Assembly (NCBI RefSeq): GCF_900089835.1
Contig: NZ_OANU01000002.1
Span: 372,001 to 436,000 of the forward strand
Source of the DNA: Vibrio thalassae
GTDB lineage: Bacteria; Pseudomonadota; Gammaproteobacteria; Enterobacterales; Vibrionaceae
DNA length: 64,000 nucleotides
Direction: 5' to 3'
The position numbers were made by a program, and so were the translations under genes. The notes under the pieces are model-generated. The model was not told the origin of the DNA and ran no database searches. It saw only the letters and a program-made list of their open reading frames with translations. Of this stretch, positions 48,783 through 57,028 are shown one piece after another (positions within the stretch are counted from its first letter, which is position 1; each line of letters opens with the position of its first letter).

Positions 48783-49238
48783 TTAGAAAAGACCGTAGAA
48801 GATAGCGGTCAGCGCGATATAACGTAGCGCTTTACCAATAGTAATTAGCACAACACACGGTAAGAACTTCATCCGCAACCAACCTGCCGCTAAACACAGG
48901 GGATCGCCAATGATAGGCAACCAGCTAAACAATAACGTCCAGTAACCGTATTTCTGTATCCATGCTATGGCCTTATGACCATGTTTCTCGTTCTGAGTTC
49001 GATTTGGCAACCAAATACCAATCCAGTAGTTGGTTAATCCCCCAAGAGTATTACCTATGGTGGCAACCAAAATCACCATCGCTGGGGCGTATTGTTGCAG
49101 ACTTAATGTCGCGACTAACCCTGCTTCTGAGCCTCCTGGGAGCAAGGTCGCACTTAAAAAACCAGAAATAAAAAGGACGGCGAGTGCGGAGTCGGCAAAC
49201 CATGACTCCGCGAGATATTGAGAAAACGTTTCTAGCAT
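48783..49238 (-). CDS. yqaA: YqaA family inner-membrane protein (DedA-related)
   Basis: A 151-residue polytopic protein of the SNARE-associated/DedA-like family (YqaA). Hydrophobic helices lie at about 15-35, 50-72, 95-115 and 125-145. The family sequence ATIGNTLGGLTNYWIG with a conserved glycine-rich turn and WLPIIGDPLCLAAGWLRM is present. The transported lipid or other role of YqaA is unproven. It overlaps the end of the following oxidoreductase gene by 7 bases and is close to gshA, as in E. coli. Confidence 0.9.
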   Translation of the reverse strand: MLETFSQYLAESWFADSALAVLFISGFLSATLLPGGSEAGLVATLSLQQYAPAMVILVATIGNTLGGLTNYWIGIWLPNRTQNEKHGHKAIAWIQKYGYWTLLFSWLPIIGDPLCLAAGWLRMKFLPCVVLITIGKALRYIALTAIFYGLF

Positions 49239-50182
49239 TGCATATCAAGTAAGACTTTGCCGCGAGTTCGGCTGGTTTCGACTTGTTGATGAGCCTCAAC
49301 CACTTGTAAATAAGGCAAAACATGCTGAATTTCAGTTTTGAGCAACCCAACGCCTACCATGTACAGCAAGGTTTCCATTTGTTTTGTATCGGGAGACACT
49401 AGCATTCCACTCGCTTCAAAACCAAGCAGCTTGGCTTTTTCGCATACCAACTCGGCAGTAATCGTAGGAGTGGTGATGACTCGAGCGTTGTCTTTTAAAC
49501 ACTTGAGCGCATCTAGTGCAACATCGCCACCAACTAGGTCAATTAACACATCGACATCGCTTAGACGCTCGGAAGCGGGAGCGAATTCATAATTGATAGC
49601 ATGGGCGCCCAATGTAGCCAAGTAATCGAGATTGCGTTCACTGCACGTCGTGTACACCTCTGCTTTAGTGGCGACAGCCAACTGAACGGCAATGTGTCCA
49701 ACGCCACCAGCCCCGGCGAGTATCAATACTCGTTCACCTTCTTGCACTTGCGCTTTATTGATGGCTTGGGCTGCCGTTTGTCCCGCCAATGGCAATGCAG
49801 CGGCGGCGTCCAACGCAACCGTCTTAGGTAACGCTGTCAGTTCTGTTTCTGGCACACACACATATTGGCTATAGCCCCCAGCCCGAAGAGGGAAACCGAT
49901 AAATCCAACGACTTCTTGACCCACTTCAAACGCTTGTGCGCCTTCACCTAAGCCCGCGATAACACCCGAAATGTCATAACCTGGGACCCAAGGTAAGTTA
50001 TCTTTGTTTTCGGCCGCCGCCCACCCTAATCCAGCACGGGTCTTGACATCAATCGGGTTGACACCAGCATAAGCGATTTTCACCAATACCTCGCCAGCGT
50101 TAGGCTGAGGAATATCGATCTCCTGAAATGCTAATACTTCTGCTGAACCAAATTCTGGGATGACTATTTGTTTACACTTCAT
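49232..50182 (-). CDS. NADPH:quinone oxidoreductase-like MDR protein
   Basis: Medium-chain dehydrogenase/reductase, 316 residues from the ATG at 50182 (GGAA at good spacing; an upstream in-frame start at 50200 is less likely). The N-terminal GroES-like domain has YAGVNPIDVKTRAGLG and WVPGYDISGVI. The Rossmann motif is ILAGAGGVGHIAVQLA. It lacks the structural zinc cysteines, which places it with zinc-independent quinone or alkenal reductases. Physiological substrate unknown. Its 3' end overlaps yqaA. Confidence 0.88.
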   Translation of the reverse strand: MKCKQIVIPEFGSAEVLAFQEIDIPQPNAGEVLVKIAYAGVNPIDVKTRAGLGWAAAENKDNLPWVPGYDISGVIAGLGEGAQAFEVGQEVVGFIGFPLRAGGYSQYVCVPETELTALPKTVALDAAAALPLAGQTAAQAINKAQVQEGERVLILAGAGGVGHIAVQLAVATKAEVYTTCSERNLDYLATLGAHAINYEFAPASERLSDVDVLIDLVGGDVALDALKCLKDNARVITTPTITAELVCEKAKLLGFEASGMLVSPDTKQMETLLYMVGVGLLKTEIQHVLPYLQVVEAHQQVETSRTRGKVLLDMQC

Positions 50183-50321
50183 CGCGGCTTCCTTTTCCAA
50201 TTCTAGGTTCCATAGTAACGAAATACCCGTATGAGTCTAGATTATCTTTTCGTCATCCCGCACTCAGTATGTAACAAATTCAATCACTTTTGTGACTCTG
50301 TCTGAGTACTGATAACCAAAG

Positions 50322-50353
50322 ATAAAAAAGGGAGCCTTATCTCAGCTCCCCTT
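50322..50353 (-). terminator. oadB terminator
   Basis: GGGAGC / GCTCCC (50330-50335, 50345-50350) with a 9-base loop. On the minus strand it is followed by TTTTTTATC, 22 bases after the oadB stop. Confidence 0.85.
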
Positions 50354-50375
50354 AGTCATCACATACAGATTGTCG

Positions 50376-51506
50376 TTAGCCGACTAAAGCGAGCAAAATA
50401 CCCGCGGCAACTGCCGAGCCTAATACACCAGCAACATTAGGACCCATGGCATGCATCAACAAGAAGTTTTGTGGATTCGCTTGTAGACCAACCTTATTAA
50501 CAACACGTGCTGCCATAGGTACCGCAGAAACCCCTGCAGCCCCAATCAGCGGGTTAATATCTTCTTTTGAGTATTTGTTAAGTAGCTTCGCCATTAGTAC
50601 CCCAGCGCCAGTTCCAATGCTAAAGGCCACCGCACCAAGAGCAAGAATACCTAGGGTTTCAAAGTTCAAAAACTCTTCTGCTTGAAGCTTTGAGCCAACA
50701 CCAAGACCTAAGAAAATCGTCACAATATTGATAAGCTCATTTTGTGCCGTTTTCGATAGTCGGTCGACTACGCCCGCTTCTCGCATCAAATTCCCCAAAC
50801 AGAACATACCGACCAAAGGCGTTGCAGACGGTAAGAACAAGATGGTCATCAATAACACAGCAAGGGGGAATAAGATCTTTTCACCTTTGCTGACGTGACG
50901 AAGTTGCGCCATCTTGATAGTGCGCTCTTCTGGCGTGGTCAAAGCCTTCATAATTGGTGGCTGGATAATCGGAACCAACGCCATGTAGCTATAAGCAGCG
51001 ACGGCAATGGCACCGAGAAGATCCGGCGAAAGTCGGCTTGCTAAGAAGATAGCGGTTGGACCATCAGCACCACCGATGATGGCAATGGATGCCGCATCTT
51101 GCATGGAAAACTCCATACCCGGCACATAGTTCAGTAAGATCGCACCAAACAAGGTAGCAAAGATACCAAACTGAGCTGCCGCCCCTAGCCACAAGGTTTT
51201 CGGGTTAGCGATTAATGCCCCGAAATCTGTCATCGCCCCAACACCCATAAAGATAAGCAGTGGGAAAACCCCAGACTCGATACCGACATAATAGACGTAG
51301 TACAACAAACCGCCTGGCTCGGTGAAGCCCGCATTCGGAATGTTGGCTAGAATAGCGCCAAAACCGATCGGCAACAGTAGCAGTGGTTCAAAGCCCTTGC
51401 GAATCGCTAAGAACAACAAGATGCCTCCGACCAAAATCATACAGATTTGGCCGAATTCAAAGTTAGCGATCCCTGTTTCTGACCATAAGGTCATCAATCC
51501 TTCCAT
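50376..51506 (-). CDS. oadB: Oxaloacetate decarboxylase beta subunit (Na+ pump)
   Basis: Integral membrane subunit that decarboxylates carboxybiotin and pumps Na+ outward. The 376 residues form about nine to eleven helices. Family motifs are [17 protein letters not shown] (containing the Na+-site aspartate), [15 protein letters not shown] and [16 protein letters not shown]. It is the third gene of oadG-oadA-oadB, starting 9 bases after oadA. A primary sodium pump fits a marine organism. Confidence 0.96.
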   Translation of the reverse strand: MEGLMTLWSETGIANFEFGQICMILVGGILLFLAIRKGFEPLLLLPIGFGAILANIPNAGFTEPGGLLYYVYYVGIESGVFPLLIFMGVGAMTDFGALIANPKTLWLGAAAQFGIFATLFGAILLNYVPGMEFSMQDAASIAIIGGADGPTAIFLASRLSPDLLGAIAVAAYSYMALVPIIQPPIMKALTTPEERTIKMAQLRHVSKGEKILFPLAVLLMTILFLPSATPLVGMFCLGNLMREAGVVDRLSKTAQNELINIVTIFLGLGVGSKLQAEEFLNFETLGILALGAVAFSIGTGAGVLMAKLLNKYSKEDINPLIGAAGVSAVPMAARVVNKVGLQANPQNFLLMHAMGPNVAGVLGSAVAAGILLALVG

Positions 51507-51515
51507 GGTGCTCCC

Positions 51516-53300
51516 TTACGCTAAGCTAACAAGAGGCGCGCCGACGACAACAGCATCACCTTCTTTCACGTGTACATCTTGAACCACGCCGCTTTGCGCA
51601 GCACGTACTTCCGTTTCCATCTTCATCGCTTCTAAGATAAGCAGTACATCGCCTTCTTGAACTTGCGCACCCGAAGCAACATTGACCTTAAAGATATTGC
51701 CAGCTAATGGAGCGGAAACTGCTTCAACATTTGTTGCAGCAGCAGGTAATGGTGCAGGAACGGCGGCAGATACAGGTGTCACTGAAGTAAGTTCGCCTTT
51801 GGGCCCCACTTCAACCTCATAAACCTGACCGTCCACTTTTACGCTATAAGACTCAATACCTGCAGCACTAACTACTGGAGCTGCAACCGCCGCGGCTGGT
51901 TTGGCTTCTTCTTTACCCGGAGCAGGTTCAAATGCGTCAGGGTTATGGCGGTTTTTCAGGAATTTGAGACCTACTTGTGGGAACAATGCATAGGTAAGAA
52001 CATCATCAACGGTGTCTTCAGCCAGTGAGATGCCCTCAGATTTGGCTTTTTGAAGCAGATCCTCGGTCAATGTATTAAGCTCCGCTTCTAGCAAGTCGGC
52101 CGGACGACAGGTAATCGCTTGAGCGCCATCCAACACTTTCGCTTGCAGTTCAGCATTCACTTCAGCGGGTGCCTTACCGTATTCCCCTTTTAGCACCCCT
52201 GCGGTTTCTTTGGTAATACTCTTATAGCGTTCACCCGTTAAGACGTTGATCACCGCTTGGGTCCCAACGATCTGCGACGTTGGTGTCACCAAAGGAATAA
52301 AGCCAAGGTCTTCACGAACTCTTGGGATCTCCTCAAGAACTTCGTCAATACGATCAGCAGCACCTTGCTCTTTTAGTTGCCCTTCCATGTTGGTTAACAT
52401 ACCACCCGGCACTTGCGCAATCAGAATGCGTGAATCAACACCTTTCAACTGACCTTCCCATTTTGCATACTTCTTACGCACTTCACGGAAGTAGGCGGCG
52501 ATAGGTTCAATTTGCTCCAGTTTAAGATTGGTATCGCGCTCAGTGCCTTGTAGCATTGCTACCACGGTTTCTGTCGGCGTGTGTCCGTATGTCTGACTCA
52601 TCGAAGAAATCGCGGTATCTAGGATGTCGATACCCGCTTCAACGGCTTTGACTGCTGTTGCCGTAGACAGCCCTGTTGTAGCATGACAATGCAGCGCTAA
52701 TGGCACATCACAAGATGATTTAATACGAGATATCAGCTCTTCGGCTTCATAAGGCTTAAGCAAGCCTGACATGTCTTTAATACATAGTGAATGGCAGCCC
52801 AAATCTTCAAGGCGTTTGGCAAGGTCAACCCAAGTTTCCGTGTTATGTACAGGGCTTGTTGTATAAGACAGCGTACCTTGCGCATGCGCGCCCACATCTA
52901 CGGTCGCTTTTACCGCCTTCTCAAAGTTGCGTACATCGTTCATCGCATCAAAAATGCGGAACACGTCCATACCGTTGGCGTGAGCGCGTTCTACGAATTT
53001 TTCCACCACATCATCTGCATAATGGCGGTAACCCAGCAGGTTTTGTCCACGCAGTAGCATTTGCATGGGTGTGTTTGGCATCGCTTTTTTCAATTCACGT
53101 AGACGTTCCCAAGGATCCTCCCCTAAGAAACGAATACACGCATCAAAGGTTGCGCCCCCCCAAGTTTCTAAAGACCAATACCCCACTTTATCCAGCTCTG
53201 CTGCGATAGGTAACATATCTTCAATACGCATTCGAGTTGCGAACAGAGATTGGTGGGCGTCACGAAGTACCACGTCCGTAATAGCTAGTGGTTTAGACAT
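51516..53300 (-). CDS. oadA: Oxaloacetate decarboxylase alpha subunit
   Basis: Biotin-dependent carboxyltransferase subunit that moves CO2 from oxaloacetate to biotin. The 594-residue form begins [18 protein letters not shown]; a second ATG two codons upstream (53306) is possible but sits only 3 bases from AGGAG. The TIM barrel (about 1-300) has [16 protein letters not shown] and zinc ligands in [11 protein letters not shown] proline/alanine-rich linker (about 460-525) leads to a biotinyl domain with the biotin lysine in [14 protein letters not shown]. Confidence 0.96.
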   Translation of the reverse strand: MSKPLAITDVVLRDAHQSLFATRMRIEDMLPIAAELDKVGYWSLETWGGATFDACIRFLGEDPWERLRELKKAMPNTPMQMLLRGQNLLGYRHYADDVVEKFVERAHANGMDVFRIFDAMNDVRNFEKAVKATVDVGAHAQGTLSYTTSPVHNTETWVDLAKRLEDLGCHSLCIKDMSGLLKPYEAEELISRIKSSCDVPLALHCHATTGLSTATAVKAVEAGIDILDTAISSMSQTYGHTPTETVVAMLQGTERDTNLKLEQIEPIAAYFREVRKKYAKWEGQLKGVDSRILIAQVPGGMLTNMEGQLKEQGAADRIDEVLEEIPRVREDLGFIPLVTPTSQIVGTQAVINVLTGERYKSITKETAGVLKGEYGKAPAEVNAELQAKVLDGAQAITCRPADLLEAELNTLTEDLLQKAKSEGISLAEDTVDDVLTYALFPQVGLKFLKNRHNPDAFEPAPGKEEAKPAAAVAAPVVSAAGIESYSVKVDGQVYEVEVGPKGELTSVTPVSAAVPAPLPAAATNVEAVSAPLAGNIFKVNVASGAQVQEGDVLLILEAMKMETEVRAAQSGVVQDVHVKEGDAVVVGAPLVSLA

Positions 53301-53333
53301 GCTCATTAACTCCTTTTTAAGCTTTAACTCAAT

Positions 53334-53591
53334 CTATTTAGCGGCCGAAGTGCGGTATTGATGTACAGCAGCAGAAATCGCTGCAACAACACTTGGGCTA
53401 ACACCATTTGAGGGGGATTGTTGTGTTTTAATTTGTGTAGGAACTGCGATCGGTTCGGGCACTTCTTCTGGTACCAATTTCGACATTAACCGAACGAGAT
53501 AAACGAGGATTGTTAGGAACAAAAATACTACAGCCATACCCGTGAACATTAGGGTAGCTGCGTCTCCTAGCAGGCTTCCAATATTAGTCAT
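53334..53591 (-). CDS. oadG: Oxaloacetate decarboxylase gamma subunit
   Basis: Small membrane subunit that links the alpha and beta subunits and carries Zn2+ for assembly. The ATG at 53591 (AAAGGA upstream) gives 85 residues: one TM helix at about 13-35 (MFTGMAVVFLFLTILVYLV), then a Pro/Ser-rich cytoplasmic tail ending in SAAVHQYRTSAAK, the C-terminal helix typical of OadG. It is the first gene of oadGAB. Confidence 0.92.
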   Translation of the reverse strand: MTNIGSLLGDAATLMFTGMAVVFLFLTILVYLVRLMSKLVPEEVPEPIAVPTQIKTQQSPSNGVSPSVVAAISAAVHQYRTSAAK

Positions 53592-54002
53592 GTTGCGTCC
53601 TTTCTTTGTCATCCTGACAAGTTACTCAATCATAAAACGTGGCGTCACTGCGCACAGATTGACAAGCAATGGTTCTTGCATTGATCCATTGCAAGAGATC
53701 TAGGATTATCTCGATTGGTGAAAGTTTGTCAATTTTGTTTAATCTACAGCCGTCATTAAAACGTCATTCAGATGAAAAACTATGATGAGCACAACAATTT
53801 ATGGTGTATGTGTACTTACACAGAACTTCATACTATGACTCAACCATAGATTTCAACATAAACAAACTGGGATTGGAAAACTGAGACAGGCTTAAAATTA
53901 CCGTAATTTATCCTTAAAAAACATCACGTTGTAATTAAAAGATTGTTGGAATGATAAATTTTTGTTAATAAAAAACCCCGCCGAAGCGAGGTTTTAAAAT
54001 AA
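53592..54002. other. Region between oadG and the tRNA array
   Basis: A 411-base gap with no ORF I would support. It must contain the oadGAB promoter on the minus strand. TGTGTA-ct-TACACA, a perfect 6-bp inverted repeat at 53809-53822, is a possible operator. The tRNA array terminator lies at 53971-53999. Confidence 0.65.
53971..53999 (-). terminator. Terminator of the tRNA array
   Basis: On the minus strand AAAACCTCGC-TTCG-GCGGGGTTTT is a 10-bp stem (one U-G pair) capped by a UUCG tetraloop and followed by TTATT. It lies directly after the last tRNA-Arg. Confidence 0.88.
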
Positions 54003-54079
54003 TGGCGCGCTCGGAAGGATTCGAACCTTCGACCGCCTGGTTCGTAGCCAGGTACTCTATCCAGCTGAGCTACGAGCGC
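54003..54079 (-). tRNA. tRNA-Arg (anticodon ACG), copy 1
   Basis: A 77-base gene with encoded CCA. The acceptor is GCGCTCG / CGAGCGC with discriminator G. The anticodon stem-loop is CCTGG-CTACGAA-CCAGG, giving ACG, which is deaminated to ICG by TadA and reads CGU/CGC/CGA. It is the last gene of the array in transcription order. Confidence 0.97.
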
Positions 54080-54155
54080 GCAATAAGTCTTTGTACAGCT
54101 TTCGCTATAACAGGTGTTGAATTAAGTGGTTGCTTAACTCTTTTACCTAAATGAA

Positions 54156-54232
54156 TGGCGCGCTCGGAAGGATTCGAACCTTCGACCGCCTGGTTCGTAG
54201 CCAGGTACTCTATCCAGCTGAGCTACGAGCGC
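54156..54232 (-). tRNA. tRNA-Arg (anticodon ACG), copy 2
   Basis: Identical in sequence to the other Arg copies over 77 bases, with encoded CCA. It lies 153 bases from copy 1, and the spacer is nearly identical to its neighbours. Confidence 0.97.
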
Positions 54233-54308
54233 GCAACAAGTCTTTGTAAAGCTTTCGCTATAACAGGCGTTGAATTAAGTGGTTGCTTAACTCTTTTACC
54301 TAAATGAA

Positions 54309-54385
54309 TGGCGCGCTCGGAAGGATTCGAACCTTCGACCGCCTGGTTCGTAGCCAGGTACTCTATCCAGCTGAGCTACGAGCGC
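54309..54385 (-). tRNA. tRNA-Arg (anticodon ACG), copy 3
   Basis: Same 77-base gene with encoded CCA and loop CTACGAA. Repeat period to copy 2 is 153 bases. Confidence 0.97.
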
Positions 54386-54475
54386 GCAACAAGTCTTTGT
54401 ACAGCTTTCGCTATAACAGGCGTTGAATTAAGTGGTTGCTTAACTCTTTTACCTAACCTCTTCATTCGAAAAGAA

Positions 54476-54552
54476 TGGCGCGCTCGGAAGGATTCGAACC
54501 TTCGACCGCCTGGTTCGTAGCCAGGTACTCTATCCAGCTGAGCTACGAGCGC
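54476..54552 (-). tRNA. tRNA-Arg (anticodon ACG), copy 4
   Basis: Same 77-base gene with encoded CCA. Repeat period to copy 3 is 167 bases because the spacer is 14 bases longer. Confidence 0.97.
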
Positions 54553-54642
54553 GCAACAAGTCTTTGTACAGCCTTCGCTATAACAGGTGTTGAATTAAGT
54601 CATTACTTAACTCTTTTACCTAACCTCATCATTCAAAAAGAA

Positions 54643-54719
54643 TGGCGCGCTCGGAAGGATTCGAACCTTCGACCGCCTGGTTCGTAGCCAGGTACTCTAT
54701 CCAGCTGAGCTACGAGCGC
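54643..54719 (-). tRNA. tRNA-Arg (anticodon ACG), copy 5
   Basis: Same 77-base gene with encoded CCA. Period to copy 4 is 167 bases; the spacer towards tRNA-Ser is different. Confidence 0.97.
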
Positions 54720-54788
54720 GCAAGGTTGTGAAGCATATCACATTTAATTTCTTTTTAAACAAAAAAATTGACTGAAACAGTCAATAAA

Positions 54789-54881
54789 TGGCGGTGAGGG
54801 AGGGATTCGAACCCTCGATACGGCTACAAACCGTATACTCCCTTAGCAGGGGAGCGCCTTCAGCCTCTCGGCCACCTCACC
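54789..54881 (-). tRNA. tRNA-Ser (anticodon GCT), copy 1
   Basis: A 93-base class II tRNA with encoded CCA. Acceptor GGTGAGG / CCTCACC with discriminator G, anticodon stem-loop CTCCC-CTGCTAA-GGGAG, and a long variable arm (TATACGGTTTGTAGCCGTAT). It reads AGC/AGU. Confidence 0.97.
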
Positions 54882-54907
54882 ACTCTATTTCTCTCCGAAG
54901 AAAGAAA

Positions 54908-54984
54908 TGGCGCGCTCGGAAGGATTCGAACCTTCGACCGCCTGGTTCGTAGCCAGGTACTCTATCCAGCTGAGCTACGAGCGC
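54908..54984 (-). tRNA. tRNA-Arg (anticodon ACG), copy 6
   Basis: Same 77-base gene as the other Arg copies, placed between the two tRNA-Ser genes with short, unrelated spacers. Confidence 0.97.
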
Positions 54985-55030
54985 GCAATATTGTTCAAAA
55001 AGAACAGTGTTATACAACACATCGCAAGAA

Positions 55031-55123
55031 TGGCGGTGAGGGAGGGATTCGAACCCTCGATACGGCTACAAACCGTATACTCCCTTAGCAGGGGAGCGCC
55101 TTCAGCCTCTCGGCCACCTCACC
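55031..55123 (-). tRNA. tRNA-Ser (anticodon GCT), copy 2
   Basis: Identical to copy 1 over 93 bases. It is the first gene of the array in transcription order, 15 bases from the promoter -10. Confidence 0.97.
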
Positions 55124-55138
55124 GTCTTGCGGAGGCAC

Positions 55139-55166
55139 ATATTACGATTTACCAAAAATAAGTCAA
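55139..55166 (-). promoter_or_regulatory. Promoter of the tRNA array
   Basis: On the minus strand -35 TTGACT (55161-55166), 16 bases, -10 TAATAT (55139-55144), then a GC-rich discriminator (GTGCCTCCGC). Such discriminators are typical of stable-RNA promoters repressed by ppGpp. Confidence 0.8.
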
Positions 55167-55292
55167 ACATTTTCTTGGCAAAATTTGGAAAAAACAGACT
55201 AAGCGTTGGCAAATTAACCAAACCACCATTTAATCGTAGCTTTCCTACACAAAATTCAACTGAGCGCCTCTATTAATCGCCGAATTTTACGC

Positions 55293-55320
55293 AACAAAAA
55301 GGCCGGCATAATGCCAGCCC
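55293..55320 (-). terminator. csrA terminator
   Basis: On the minus strand GGCTGGCAT / ATGCCGGCC (one G-U pair) is followed by TTTTTGTTGC, just after the csrA stop. Confidence 0.87.
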
Positions 55321-55332
55321 TCTCAGTTTGGA

Positions 55333-55530
55333 TTAGTAGTTACCTGAAGCAACGTTACCATTTCCTTTTTCAGCTTGAATGCGCATGTAAATCTCTTCAC
55401 GATGCACCGACACTTCTTTAGGAGCATTAACACCAATGCGAACTTGGTTACCTTTAACGCCTAGTACAGTAACAGTGACTTCATCACCAATCATCAACGT
55501 TTCGCCAACACGGCGAGTCAAAATCAGCAT
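55333..55530 (-). CDS. csrA: Carbon storage regulator CsrA
   Basis: RNA-binding dimer that represses or stabilises mRNAs through GGA motifs. The 65 residues begin [20 protein letters not shown] and include the RNA-contact region [16 protein letters not shown] with R44. The leader has AAGGAG before the ATG, overlapping a GGA motif, consistent with autoregulation. It lies between aspartokinase and the tRNA array. BarA, which acts on CsrA through Csr RNAs, is at 2.4 kb. Confidence 0.98.
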   Translation of the reverse strand: MLILTRRVGETLMIGDEVTVTVLGVKGNQVRIGVNAPKEVSVHREEIYMRIQAEKGNGNVASGNY

Positions 55531-55622
55531 TCTTTGCTCCTTGAGTATTCTCTAATTTTCTTGCTACGAAACTTATTATCCAACAAAAGTTATATTTTCG
55601 TAAACTATCTTCTGGAAAGTAT

Positions 55623-56810
55623 TTACCCCAAATGTACCTGTTTTTCTTCTCTCAGAACGGATTCACTGGCGATAATGTAGTTATCATGCAGTACGTTAGC
55701 CGCTTTGTCGATAGTTCCCGGTTCCAATACTAACGTAATTGAGTGCTTATCCTCACAAAAGTGTAGAACAGATATGTCTGATAAGTTGAGAAGTTGTTGA
55801 TATTGTGACGCTTGTTCCTTTGTATTAGCACCTACAAGCGTTAGTAAGGCGACGTCTTGAGTTGCCTCTACTTTATCGTCAATGACCATTCTTAATTTAT
55901 CACAACAGTCTGCCCCCACTAGCAACCGCTTGTAGGTAGAATCTGTCACCCAATGTCCGTCAGCAACCCCTAACATCTTACGTTGTTTGTCAATGTTGTC
56001 GGCATGCTCAGCCAATACGGTTAACGCTACCATTTGCTTACGTATTGCTAAACCACTGATACCTTGCTTGGATTCGATACCGGCAACTAAAGTTCCCTCA
56101 CCGTCCTCAAAACTCGATAAAACTCGAAGTGGTACTTGATGTTTCCAAGCATAAGCAACACAAGGTAGATGTAGGACCTTTGCTCCCTTGTGAGCCATTT
56201 CATGCATCGTTGGGAAATCGATCGTATCCAATTTTTGTGCTTTGGATACGATTCTAGGATCACAACTATAGACACCATCGACATCAGTAAATATCTGACA
56301 TTCTTGGGCATTTAGCGCACCAGCGAGAGCGACAGCCGTGGTATCGGAACCACCACGACCCAGCGTAGTAATATCGCCAATGTCATTTATGCCTTGGAAG
56401 CCCGCGACGATGACAATTTTGTCCTGAGCCAAATAGTCATCGATCACACTGGTATCAATGTGACTAATCGTTGCATTATTATGATTGTTGTTGGTGGTAA
56501 TTCTTGCCTGTCCGCCAGTGAGAGAAACCGCAGCATGCCCCAGCTTGCTTAACGTCATCGACAGCAATGCCATAGAGATCTGCTCTCCGGTAGATAACAG
56601 AACATCCAGTTCACGAACATTGGGTACTTTGTCGATCTGTTTGGCTAGCTCAACCAATCGATTGGTTTCACCAGACATAGCAGATACGACAACGACAACT
56701 TGTTTGCCAGACGTTTTCGCTCGAATTACATGTTCTGCCGCGTTATGAATACGCTCGACAGAGCCAACAGAAGTTCCACCGAACTTTTGCACGATTAGTG
56801 GTCTTTTCAC
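55623..56810 (-). CDS. Aspartate kinase
   Basis: Phosphorylates L-aspartate, the first step towards lysine, threonine, methionine and diaminopimelate. The 395-residue monofunctional enzyme begins with the signature VQKFGGTSVGSVERI. The nucleotide/substrate region FQGINDIGDITTLGRGGSD follows, and two C-terminal ACT domains (about 260-390) imply allosteric control. I see no lysine riboswitch in the 218-base gap upstream. It lies between alaS and csrA. Confidence 0.93.
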   Translation of the reverse strand: MKRPLIVQKFGGTSVGSVERIHNAAEHVIRAKTSGKQVVVVVSAMSGETNRLVELAKQIDKVPNVRELDVLLSTGEQISMALLSMTLSKLGHAAVSLTGGQARITTNNNHNNATISHIDTSVIDDYLAQDKIVIVAGFQGINDIGDITTLGRGGSDTTAVALAGALNAQECQIFTDVDGVYSCDPRIVSKAQKLDTIDFPTMHEMAHKGAKVLHLPCVAYAWKHQVPLRVLSSFEDGEGTLVAGIESKQGISGLAIRKQMVALTVLAEHADNIDKQRKMLGVADGHWVTDSTYKRLLVGADCCDKLRMVIDDKVEATQDVALLTLVGANTKEQASQYQQLLNLSDISVLHFCEDKHSITLVLEPGTIDKAANVLHDNYIIASESVLREEKQVHLG

Positions 56811-56976
56811 CAGTCTTCACCTTCCCAAGACAACGTTATATTGTCGTTTGTTGAAATTACGACCAAATTGGTCGCTCCCTTATCGTAAGTCACGTCCACA
56901 CACGCACTTGTTCAATCATTTCTATAGTAGCGTCTTATGCAATTGATCTTTGAAATAGTTCTAGACCAAAAGCAAC

Positions 56977-57012
56977 AATGCCCAATCAACGTGCATTGAT
57001 TGGGCATTTTAT
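56977..57012 (-). terminator. alaS terminator
   Basis: AATGCCCAATCAA / TTGATTGGGCATT, a perfect 13-bp stem with a 6-base loop, lies 20 bases after the alaS stop. The minus-strand T-tract (GTTGCTTTTGG) is interrupted, so some read-through to aspartokinase is possible. Confidence 0.72.
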
Positions 57013-57028
57013 GATGTCGATTCGCGTG

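Larger units (their letters stand above)
54003..54719 (-). repeat. Tandem repeat of tRNA-Arg units (five copies)
   Basis: Five direct repeats, each a tRNA-Arg plus a spacer sharing blocks such as CTTTGTACAGC, CGCTATAACAGG, GTTGAATTAAGT and TTAACTCTTTTACCTAA. Periods are 153, 153, 167 and 167 bases. The near-identity of the spacers points to recent amplification or ongoing gene conversion. Confidence 0.9.

Noticed and set aside
54003..55123. CRISPR-like pattern of regular direct repeats
   Set aside because: The repeats are complete tRNA genes with cloverleaf features and the spacers are themselves repeated, so this is a tRNA array.
54308..55161. Plus-strand ORFs of 70-84 codons beginning MARSEGFEPSTAWF
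   Set aside because: They are the antisense translation of the tRNA-Arg and tRNA-Ser genes, a well-known source of spurious database proteins. Each begins at the encoded CCA end of a tRNA.
55624..57028. Possible lysine riboswitch upstream of aspartokinase
   Set aside because: The 218-base leader shows none of the conserved lysine-riboswitch segments; only the alaS terminator and simple AT-rich sequence are visible.
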